NCBI GenBank assembly: GCA_029448655.1
Contig: JACCLO010000006.1
Coordinates: forward strand, 1,116,001 to 1,180,000
DNA: 64,000 nucleotides
Source: Wolfiporia cocos
Taxonomy: Eukaryota > Basidiomycota > Agaricomycetes > Polyporales > Phaeolaceae
Direction: 5' to 3'
Part shown: positions 47,563 through 56,862 of the stretch, one piece after another
Numbering within the stretch: position 1 is the stretch's first letter
How the letters are laid out: the number at the start of each line of letters is the position of its first letter
The notes under the pieces: model-generated
The model's database searches: none
Told to the model about the DNA's origin: nothing
What the model saw: only the letters and a program-made list of their open reading frames with translations
Program-made: the position numbers and the translations under genes

Positions 47563-49134
47563 ATGCAGCGGACAGTTTCGCTCGTCGTCATCGGGGATAT
47601 TGTGCGTTTCCCGACTCCCGCTTACCTCCCTCGCTCACCGCTATACCGCAGATCTGCCCCTGGTGTTACATCGGGGAGAAGGAGATGGAACGAGCCCTCG
47701 AGGCTGTCAAGGATCTCCCTATTACCATCAAAGTTGAACATCGGCCATATCAGCTTCAGCCGTCTTTGCCAGAAGACCAAGCATTGGTTAAGCGCGAGTG
47801 GTACCTCAACCGCTTTGGCAAGGAGAAGTTTGCGTCAATTGAGCAGATGGTTACGACGCGGGGATCGCAGCTGGGACTCAACATGTGAGTATCTCCTTAT
47901 CATGGCTCGTGACTGACATCGTGGATACGGCACGCGACTCGATTTTAACGGGCTGCCACTGCTGGTCGAATTTTTGATTCCGACCGCGAAGATACTGGGC
48001 ACCGGCGACCGCAGGCTGGGCTCGATTGCCTGATAGCTTTGTTTTCCATACCACCGGCGTGTCACATTGAGCTATATCCTGCAACTTTTTCGCCTCGCTT
48101 CTCCGGTCGCCTTGTCTTGTTGCCGGCAATAGCTCACACGAAACGGTTGCTGCATCGCGCCGGCCATCGAGGAGGATTTGCGTACGATGACCATGATGTG
48201 GCATCACCTGCGTTGCCTCTATACTATTCTCTGGAGGACTATTTAGGATACTCTTGTTGGCCTTCTGGGCTTCACGGACCCAGCCTGGAGGGTGCTTCTG
48301 GGGCATATTGGCTGACCTCTTGGCACATGCTACATTGACGATTGACACGTTGCGAAGCCTGTCGCCAATCCTGGATACATTGGAAGCGTCCAGTGATCTT
48401 GCTTACCGTTTGGTAGCGAGCGAAGGGTCCTATGCGTTTCTATGCGGTCCTTGGCGCACCTGCCAGACATGGATTCCCTACAGGCTTTATATCCATTCCA
48501 TCTCGCTTACATCTCAACTTTATGGGGGTTGTCCGTTCTTCACCGACACTGACCTACTTATTCCAGCAACTACAACGGCACGATTACACAAAGCACGCGC
48601 GCACATCGACTGTCCTTGAAAGCGCTTAAGCTTGGCGGCCAGCACATGCAGGAAACATACCTGAACAACATCCACCGAGCATATTTCGAAGAGGGCAAAA
48701 ACATCGGTGACGTCCAGCTGCTTGCCGAGCTCGCACAACAGAGCGGGATCATGAGCAAGGATGAGGTGCGTGAGCGAGTAACTCAGTCCATCGCTGCACC
48801 GCAATTACTCGCAACATGACCAACGAGGGCTCACAGCTGATCGACGCGTACAGGCCGTCAAATTCCTCGAGTCGGACGAGTGCCGCGAAGAGGTCATCAA
48901 CATGATGGCCGAGGCACGCAAAAAGGGCGTCACTGGCGTGCCGTTCACGATCGTCGACGGCCGGTGGGCCGTCATCGGCGGGCAGACTGCCGACGTGTAC
49001 ATCCAGGTGAGCCATTCATCCTCGTCGCATACTCATATGCTGAAAACTCTCTGCAGATCTTCAAGAAGCTTGCGCAGACCGAGAAAGTGACTCCTCTACC
49101 TAATGTACCCGCAGCGCCGCATTGCTCAGCCTAG
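47563..49134 (+). CDS. DsbA-like thioredoxin-fold oxidoreductase (FrnE type)
   Basis: Thiol-disulphide or isomerase-type protein of the DSBA/FrnE group; substrate unknown. Five exons (47563-47601, 47652-47884, 48567-48765, 48854-49006, 49057-49134) join in phase for 233 aa. The redox motif is ICPWCYIGEKEMERAL, a CxxC directly after the first strand and formed across the first splice. It continues with HRPYQLQPSLP, then GLNINYNG across the long intron, TQSTRAHRLSLKALKLGGQ, NNIHRAYFEEGKNIGD, and the cis-Pro loop GVTGVPFTIVDGRWAVIGGQ. These blocks follow the FrnE pattern throughout. Intron 2 is 682 bp, more than ten times the usual size here. No signal peptide is present, suggesting a cytosolic protein. 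Confidence 0.93.
47885..48566 (+). other. Exceptionally long intron in the FrnE-like gene
   Basis: It has a GTGAGT donor and TTCCAG acceptor and is 682 bp, against about 50-90 bp for the other introns of this gene. The flanking exons join in phase at a conserved site, so it is a true intron. No transposon ends, tRNA or coding domain are visible inside. Confidence 0.75.
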
Positions 49135-50676
49135 ATTCTGCTTTTTGTTGTGCAGGCATACCCGTGATTGCCATGATGACGCGCGTTTGTGTCTGCGTGC
49201 GCACGAGTAGTACGGCGTGCGCGCTGTTCATGCCCAGCGGTAGTTTAGGAGAGGATGACGAGCGCGAGCATGCGCCGGGTGGTGCGGCCGGACAATGCTC
49301 ATATAGATCCGGTGTTGTTTTATTGCCTATCTCACTGTGTTGTAGTACTACATATGTCTTATTATATCATTCTTATTACTTGCACTCGCATATCGCTCCA
49401 CTCGGAGTGAATGTCACCCGGGGTCCTTTGCCTTTGCATCTGCACCGGATCTGTGTGGTTTACTTCTGCGGCGCAGTGCCGCATACATTCTGTCCGAGCT
49501 TCCTTTCTTTCAGTACAGTTTGCCACGGTGACATTGTGGTCATTTCGATCGCTTCCGCTTTACATCTGAACCAGGATTCGACCTAACTGTCCCCAGCCAG
49601 CTGCTGCGTGATATAGAGCAATTTGCCGGAGAATACTGCCTACAAGCTATCTCCATTAAAGGCCGTAATATTGGTCTTTGCCTCTTCGTGGCATTTACAG
49701 AGTGTTATCCGAGCCTCATTGACATCTATTGCTTGGGCGCTCAGGCGGAGGCAGCATGTCCTGTCTTTAGGTTTCATGTAGCCGTATAGCAATCTTCTGG
49801 CCATTTCCCAGTTCGCGCTTGTTACGGATTGGTGCCAGTAGTAGCTATGGCTTTTGGCCTCTGTGTTGACGACTGCTCTCGTAAAGATGCAGCAGGTGGC
49901 GACCCACAACACTGACTACAGGTCGTGTAGATAGCTGTACTTGAGACTTGAACTCGCGCCGGGCCACTGAGCGTAGACTTCCGAAGCCGGAGGAACCACT
50001 ATTATGGCAGAAGTGTAGTCTTGGGACTCGGTGTCCTTTTCTACCAGTGCATCCGCCCGTGCATTGAAACTAACGATAACGATATCTTCTTTATTCCAAG
50101 CGGTCACGGCCCGTTCGACTAGTAGGTGAATATACAGGTTCGTGAGCACCTCAATCGCTGTGAAGCTAAAGTGCCCTCTTTGCAAGCCGAAATCAGCAAT
50201 GCTTGTAAAAAGTCAAAATTTGCGTATTACGCACTTCATGAAACCGGTGTGTTTGGTGAAGTTATCCTAGCTGGGTGCATATGCACCGCGTGAGGTGCTC
50301 ACAGTCGATGAGATGAACATTCTCATTTGTAATTCCTGTAGATAATATGACCGTGTTGATAGTGATGTCCTCATGTAGTTCATCTCACATGTAGCCAATC
50401 CCAGAAAAAGGTTTTACTACTCAGATTCGACAGCACGTGGGATAACCAGCAGTGACTAGTAACACACTTGCTGTAAGTGCTTAGAGCATTTCTATTCACG
50501 TAGTGATATGAGATTCCCGCTGAGGACTTTCCTGCATTAACCCTCTGGCAGAGTGTAGTTGAGTGTTGAGTGGAACTGCCATATTGTCGGCGCCTTTTCT
50601 GAAGTTATGAATGAAGGACGAACGATAGCAATTACCGAGACCGTGACAGTCTGGATACACCTTGAGGTGTCGCGAC
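49135..50676. other. Intergenic region
   Basis: Left part is the 3' flank of the FrnE-like gene. Minus-strand frames at 49912-49640 and 50185-49916 have protein-like composition but no domain or intron set I can support. No RNA gene is seen. Confidence 0.4.
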
Positions 50677-50698
50677 CACGTGACACTAATCAACGCGT
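50677..50698. promoter_or_regulatory. CACGTG and ACGCGT boxes upstream of the 801-aa protein gene
   Basis: An E-box CACGTG (50677-50682) and a perfect MluI cell-cycle box ACGCGT (50693-50698) lie 68-89 bp before the ATG at 50766. MCB boxes drive G1/S genes in fungi (family knowledge); a role here is inference. Confidence 0.4.
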
Positions 50699-50765
50699 CG
50701 CGAATTCTCACGCTCGCAAGCATTCGTAAGTCCTAGCCATACAATCACTTCGCTTACCCGACAAC

Positions 50766-53222
50766 ATGTCTGCGGCAATATTTGACGATTTTGTGCAAGA
50801 CAGTGAGGATGAATACGCTGGACTTTTGGAGCTTCCCGACAAGATCGGAGGGTCTAGAACTGTCTCGCCTCCTCCTCGTGTAGCAATCGCAGCGGGTGAG
50901 CGATCAGTCCTGCACACTGTGGAGGTAGCTCACCGTACACTGCCGACAGACCATACTGGACAGATACATGCTGAGACACCATCGAATCAGATAGAGAGCT
51001 CTATCACATCACTATCGAAGGAGCATGTACCAACCAGCGTCGCGGCGTTCTCGAACGTGCCACGTCCTACGATCCCTCCCGTTGCATCAAGTTCGTCTTC
51101 AGCACAGAATATGGCTTCCGGCCCCGGTTCGCGTCCGCGCCCACGCCCCGCATATAAGGGCGTGAAAGCCATTGATGCCGCGGCGAGCGTTACCACAACT
51201 AGTCACTCCACTCCGTCGATGCCCATTGCGCTACCGCCCGAGCAACATTCGACGCATATACCCAACAAAAAAGATGACGTCTACACGGCTCCTGTACCCA
51301 TCAATGCAGCATCCAGCTCTCCGTCCCCGCATGACAACAAGAAGAAGGCCGCAGTACAAGACGGCGTATTTGAAAACACATATGCACAGGATATCGCCGA
51401 GCGCGCCAAGATGCGCTCGCGAACGGCGAAGTTGAATGCGAAGCAATCTGTGTCTGCCGCGCTGGACAACGTCATCGACGTCTCATCAGACCTTGACGAC
51501 TCGTACCTGCGGCCGCCCGTGCGTGTCCGCAAGGTTCCGCCAGCAGCACGCCCGAAGAAGACTCCAGCAAGTGCGAATGCGAACAAGCGCAAGAAGACAT
51601 CTCATGCATCCGACGAGTCGGAGCACCTCACGCTGCCCGCCCCGACGTCAGACATTTCGCTCAACATGGGCTCGCAGCTCCCGCCATCGGACCCGCCGCC
51701 GCCTTCCACGGCGACAGTGCCTCGGTCTACCTCTCCTGTGGAGAGAGATATTGACGATGATGTGCTGACGCCGCTATCTTCGCCCATCCCGCTCCCGCCT
51801 GTACGCAAGCGCAAGCGAGCTTTTGCGGTTGCTCCGTTTGATGATGATGTGGATGAACTGAACATCATGCCTCCTCCGCCACCGCCATTCTGTGCCTCAC
51901 CTTCGCCTTCACTTGTAGCGCCTGACGTGCATGCGCCACAGTCACAGATCGCAGGAGAGGTTGCTGCAAACAAGAGCAGCTCGAAAGGGAAGGCTAGAGC
52001 AGTCGAAGACGATGATTCATACTTTGAAGGCAGTGTGGCCGGATCATCGTCTGTGTCGAAGAAGCAGACGCAAAAGTCCAAGCAGAAGATGAAGACGTCG
52101 AGAGGAGACGAATTCGAGGACCGGGACGGCGACGATGATCCCGCGCCGAAGTCTGTTCGTAGATCGCGCAAGAAAGCCGGGGACGATGACAGCGAGGATG
52201 ACTGGATCGGTGACAGCCCGGCAAAGGCGAAGTCAAAGGCAAAAAGCAAGTCGAAGGCACCGTCGAAGAAGAAGATCAAGGATGGGGCGACGTCACCAAA
52301 GAAGGTCGAAGTGGTCATCGAGGTGCAGAAATCCTCGTCAACTACGAAGGGGAAGGGGAAGGGCAATGGTGCAAAACCATCCAAGAGCAAGGAGCTCATC
52401 GTTGACGAAGAGCGCGCGGAGAGGTTGGGGTCTCCTGAGCCAATTCCCCCGATGGCCACAGAGGCCGAGCGCGAACCTGCACCTGCTGCTGCTGAGGGTG
52501 ATCGGGTTTCTGCTTCGCCTCCTGTTGAGATTCCCGCGGGACGTACATCCCGCACCAAGGGGAAGAAGCGCGCGCTCGTGATATCTGATGACGAAGACGA
52601 CGGCGATGCCCCAGGGGAGTTAACTGCCTCCCCTACCAAGAAGGCTCGGCGGGAACCGGCAAAGGGGCGGAAATCTGCACCAGGCGCTCTTCAAAAACCG
52701 AATGCTGAGGGTGCCTCAGGCGGCGCTAAGGTATGTCGAGGCAGTGATGCCGAAAAGCGAAGCTCAGCCGTAGTCTTGTAGGAGAACATTACCCCTGGTA
52801 CCACCAGCTATACTCAACCGCCGACATCGTCCAAGCCGCCCACAACACCCGTACCCACCTTCTCAGGCAGCAACCGCGCTTACTCGATTCCCAAGTCGAC
52901 GCCCATGTCAGAGCTACTTCGCAAGGTGAATTCGCTACCTGGCTCACCCTTCGCTTCGACCCGGCCAACGTATTCTCCATACCTCAAGTCGTCGAAGAGT
53001 CTGTTGAAGAAGATTGCGCCTTTACACACGAATCGGCGCACGCCGCCCCCTCCACCACCTCGTCTGCCTCCACCAAAGAAGAGCAAGAAGCAGGAGGAGC
53101 TGGAGGAGAGATGGGAAATGGAATTGGAAGATACGATAGAGGGGTGGTATACCCTGCCTGAGATTGAGCGGGCAGCGCTGCGACGGGCGAAGAGAGATGG
53201 GGAGCTTGGAATTGAGGACTGA
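50766..53222 (+). CDS. Large disordered, lysine-rich nuclear-type protein of unknown function
   Basis: Two exons (50766-52730 and 52782-53222) join in phase for 801 aa. The N-terminus is acidic and ordered-looking (MSAAIFDDFVQDSEDEYAGL). The long middle is disordered: Pro/Ser/Thr tracts, several basic clusters resembling nuclear localisation signals (VRKRKRAF, KSKAKSKSKAPSKKKIK, TKGKKRALVISDDEDD) and acidic patches. The C-terminal 110 residues are the most conserved-looking part: SIPKSTPMSELLRKVNSLPG, SPFASTRPTYSPYLK, SSKSLLKKIAPLHTNRRTPP, a poly-Pro stretch, then EELEERWEMELEDTIEGW and LPEIERAALRRAKRD. S/T-P sites are frequent. I know no named domain for this. The composition suggests a chromatin or DNA-repair scaffold, and upstream MCB/E-box elements would fit cell-cycle control; both are inference. 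Confidence 0.72.
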
Positions 53223-53538
53223 GACACCCGAGCTCGGTTTCTGTATGTTTGTAGGACATTGTTGTACTGCTAGCTTGACGGGGGCATTTTTGATTTCCTT
53301 GTACATCCTCGCGTCCAATTGAGCGCTTTCCATAAGTGGCGTGCCGCTTACGAGCCCGATGGATCTCATGATCATGCGGGGAGCTGTGATCCGGCGTCAT
53401 CTCGCAGCAGCGCGCTGTGCACACAGCTTGTCTCTGCCCGCAACCGCGTCTTGTCTCACTCTCTTTGCGTTTAACTTCCAACTCACCTGCTCCTTGCTGA
53501 GCGTATTTGATTCCACTGGACACCGTAATATCTCAGCC
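53223..53538. other. Short intergenic region
   Basis: 3' flank of the disordered-protein gene and 5' leader of the kinase gene. Nothing else is seen. Confidence 0.5.
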
Positions 53539-55437
53539 ATGTCTATCGTTCATCCACAACTACACAATACTCTCGACAGCCTCAAGTTCCAGATCAAAGA
53601 TGCATTCTGGGCGCTCTCATCTTGCATATGCCAGCAGTCTGCGAAGATCAAGATCAACGGACGCACTTGTCAGTTCGTGATGACAATGTCTGGTAGCTGT
53701 ACGTTTACGCGACCCACAGTCAAAATCATCCGCGTTCTCGGAGAGGGGGGCTTCTCGTTCGTGTACCTCGCAGAAGATGAACATAGCGGAGTACGTGTCT
53801 TGTTCGTTACAATCTGTAGTGCATGGCGCATGGGAGCTGCATTTGGGATGTGCGGTTGCCGTCCATCAATTGGTGCAGTGCAGGGATCGCATCTACCGGA
53901 AGGGAATGCGATGACATTTCAACATATTTGGCGACCGACATATCTCTACGGCGGATTGGTAGAACTCATGGCAGATGTATGACAGAGACAATTCGCACTC
54001 AAGAAAATTCGGTGCCCGAGTGGACATGAAGACGTGAGGCAAGCAATGCGGGAAGTTGAGGCCTACAGGAGATTCAAGTGAGTAGAGCACGGACCGACTC
54101 CCATGCACGACATAACTGCAAACCATAGGCATCCAAATATCATACGGATTCTGGTGCGCTGGAAAACCAATATTGCGCACAAATTGACCTAACAGACACG
54201 TAGGACTCCGCTGTCGTCCAAGACCCTAACGGTGACGGGCAGGTTGTATATCTATTCCTCCCGCTTTACAAGGCAGGTCTGCTGTCGACCATGATATGCC
54301 TACACATCCTCGCTCACACACTTGCAGCGCGGGAACTTGCAAGACGCCATCAACGCCAACTCCATCAATGGCACGCACTTCTCTGAGCAGGAGATGCTCC
54401 GGCTCTTCAAGGGGACGTGCGAAGCCGTCCGCGCCATGCACGACTACCGCGCGCCGCTCGGTTCCAAGTCCGAGCCGTTCCCCTCGCGCGAGAACCAGTC
54501 ATCCGCCGCGCGCGAGCCTTCTATGCGGCCATCGCTTGACGAGGAGGCGGAGATGTTCCCCCATCCAGAGGGCGACGGGGACGAGGGCTATTCCTACCAT
54601 GGAGGCGGGAACTCATCGTCTGTGCCCCTCATGTCGAAGCATCGGCCAGATGAGAACGAGGCGATCTTTGACGGAGACGAGGAGCTTGCGCGTATGCAGC
54701 AGGAGGGATCGAGCAAGAATGGGCAAGCGGGGCAAACGGAGGTCGTTCCGTACGCGCATCGCGATCTGAAGCCCGGGTAAGCGGGTCGACGGACGCCCTG
54801 TTGTCTGTTCGCTGACTTCGGAGAGCAGAAACATTATGATTGCCGACGACGGGTCGCCAATCTTGATGGACTTCGGGAGCACGACAAAAGCCCGGATCAA
54901 GATCGAGAATCGCTCACAAGCGTTGCTCCAACAGGTGCGTATCTCTCTGTGCCAATGAGATCTCCAGTCTCAACAATGAAGTAGGACATTGCGGCAGAAC
55001 AGTCCACCATGGCATACCGTGCTCCAGAGCTGTTCGATGTCAAGACAGGTATCACGCTTGACGAGAAAGTCGACATATGGGTGTGTCTGATCCGCTTGGC
55101 GCAAACATGATTTTCAGCAGTCTTACGATGGTATGGCAGTCGCTGGGATGTACGCTCTTCGCGCTAGCGTACTCACATTCGCCGTTCGAGAACACGCAGA
55201 CGACGGAGCAAGGCGGCTCAATAGCGATGGCGGTCATGAACGCCCAGTACAAGCACCCAAGCTCTGCGTACTCCCAGGGTCTGAAGAATCTGATCGACAG
55301 CATGTTGAAGGTCGATCCCCAGGAACGACCGGATATCCATAAGGTGCGTATAGATACCAACCTCGTTGTAGATCGCCTGATTATATCCTTCCATAGACAA
55401 TTGAGATGGCCGACCGCGCTCTGCAAAGCCTGCGGTA
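53539..55437 (+). CDS. ENV7: Env7/STK16-family serine/threonine kinase
   Basis: NAK-family kinase; yeast Env7 is palmitoylated, sits on the vacuole membrane and restrains vacuole fusion. The N-terminus (MSIVHPQLHNTLDSLKFQIK...) carries Cys29 and Cys31 in SSCICQQS, a likely acylation site. Splicing creates GRTFKIIRVLGEGGFSFVYL (glycine loop), then RQFALKKIRCPSGHEDVRQA (catalytic Lys) and MREVEAYRRFKHPNI. PLYKRGNLQDAINANSING leads into helix alphaE, which is interrupted by an acidic Ser/Glu-rich insert of about 90 residues. VPYAHRDLKPGNIMIADDGS (catalytic loop) and PILMDFGSTTKARI (DFG) follow, then TMAYRAPELFDVKTG, VDIWSLGCTLFALAY and KVDPQERPDIHK. The final exon encodes TIEMADRALQSLR. All kinase motifs are intact. 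The intron after EHSG is about 190 bp. Confidence 0.92.
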
Positions 55438-55558
55438 GTCAGAGTACGTGCCGACGAGTATGCCACTGCCTTAGCTAGTCATTTATTTCGTGACCCTTCT
55501 CGGAGGAACATTTGGGGTACGTACATTACTCGGGGATGTATAGCCGTGTGCGCCGTCG

Positions 55559-56601
55559 TTAGACATCCTTTGCTGCGCGTTTTCGCTTTGTACCAGGCTT
55601 TGGGATCGCTGCTGTCTCTGCAGCTTTCTGTTCCGACTTGTTGGACTTTAGAACCTTATATGGCTTTGATGATTTCGTCAAGTCCGACTTGATAACGGTT
55701 TTTGCTGTTTGCGGTGATTGTGTCGCCTCTCTCGTCGTCCGGCTGGACGGCTTGCTGATAGATTCCACTTTGCTTTGCTTGGAATCGACTTTCCGCTTTT
55801 TCTGCGCTTGACCATTCGCCTGAGAGTGCTTCTCACTCGTGCTTTGTTCAGACTCAGATAAGGCGGGCTTGGCCTTAGTAGCCTTCCGCGCTATGCCCAT
55901 TGCCTTCAGTTCCTTCCGCTTCTTTCGTTTCGCCGCAATCGCAGCCTCCCTGGCTTGCTGTAAGGAGTTAGCGGTGAATTGATGTGACCCTCTGGACAAA
56001 GAAGACGTACTCGCTTCAGTTGCCGCTTCGATGGTTCTCCTTCTTCCTTTTTCATCCCTGATTTCGCCACGTCGTCAGCGGCCATCAAGACGTCCTTGAC
56101 ATCTGCATCGGGCCCCAGTTTTTCCGCCGCCTGCACGAACCTCTTGAATTTCCTGATATGTGCCTAGATGTTGAGGTCAACGGCCAACGTAGTGCCATAC
56201 AGCGAAGGTCGACGAACGTTAGACGAGCGGTGAACTTCCACCGATGTCTCATGCTTGAATATCTTTCCCGGACACACAATACATGCCTGTACGTCTGGCT
56301 CTTGCGAGACTGTGTAAAGGGGGTCTTTCAAAGCCTCCGCGAGCGAAACGGGAGGCTCCTCCGCGTCTGAGCCCTCCTCATCGTCATCCGACTGCTCAAT
56401 TTCGTCTTCTTCGTCGTCCATATCTTCGTCAAATACATCCCGCTCGTCGGGCTCGCCACCAGAGTTGTCCGAGTCCGAGTCTGAGTCCGAGGAAGAATCG
56501 TCTATGTCACGCCACCCGAGCATTTCCTTCGTCTCGCCGTCGAGACCAAGCTCCTCATCCTCTTCCTGTCTTCTACGCCTCTTGAGCACGCGTTTGAACA
56601 T
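55559..56601 (-). CDS. Nucleolar-type protein with U1-like C2H2 zinc finger
   Basis: Three exons. Exon 1 starts at 56601 with MFKRVLKRRRRQEEDEELGL, followed by a long Ser-Asp and Glu-Asp acidic stretch and PPVSLAEALKDPLYTV. It then enters a zinc finger, CIVCPGKIFKHETSVEVHRS, completed by SNAHIRKFKRF after the intron. The pattern CX2CX13HX5H is the U1/JAZ type that binds dsRNA or ribonucleoprotein. The intron splits the finger between its two histidines. The C-terminal 150 residues are strongly basic (AIAAKRKKRKELKAMGI and Lys/Ser repeats, ending GTKRKRAAKDV), as in ribosome-biogenesis factors. No specific orthologue is recognised. It is divergent from DSS1 across about 260 bp. The acidic and basic tracts together with the RNA-type finger suggest a nucleolar role, by inference. 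Confidence 0.7.
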
Positions 56602-56862
56602 GTGTAGATGGACGCCGAGGTTAAGTGTGTATACTGCAAACCCCATCATGCAACTCATTGCCCACGCAGGTCCGATCTGAGATCGATCATTCACGTGATT
56701 TAAAAGTACTTTTCAAGCGCCTGTACTCTAGATCTCGCAAGCCTGCAGCTTGCGAGCAATATTGCGGGATCTTGCAGTCTGCTGAGTATCCTCTTACTTG
56801 TGCGGCCGAAAATTGCTGGGTAGCTAAACCAGGAATACAATCCAAGGTCATCTACGACCAGC
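56602..56862. promoter_or_regulatory. Shared promoter between nucleolar-type gene and DSS1
   Basis: About 260 bp between divergent start codons. The only space for both promoters, hence probably bidirectional; no TATA box is evident. Confidence 0.45.

Noticed and set aside
49918..50000. tRNA-like B box (GAGACTTGAACTCGC)
   Set aside because: The T-stem does not pair and no acceptor, D-arm or anticodon arm can be folded around it.
51602..52639. 345-codon open frame on the minus strand
   Set aside because: It lies antisense to the 801-aa gene and is the shadow of its low-complexity Ser/Pro/Lys codons. It has no domain and no splice logic.
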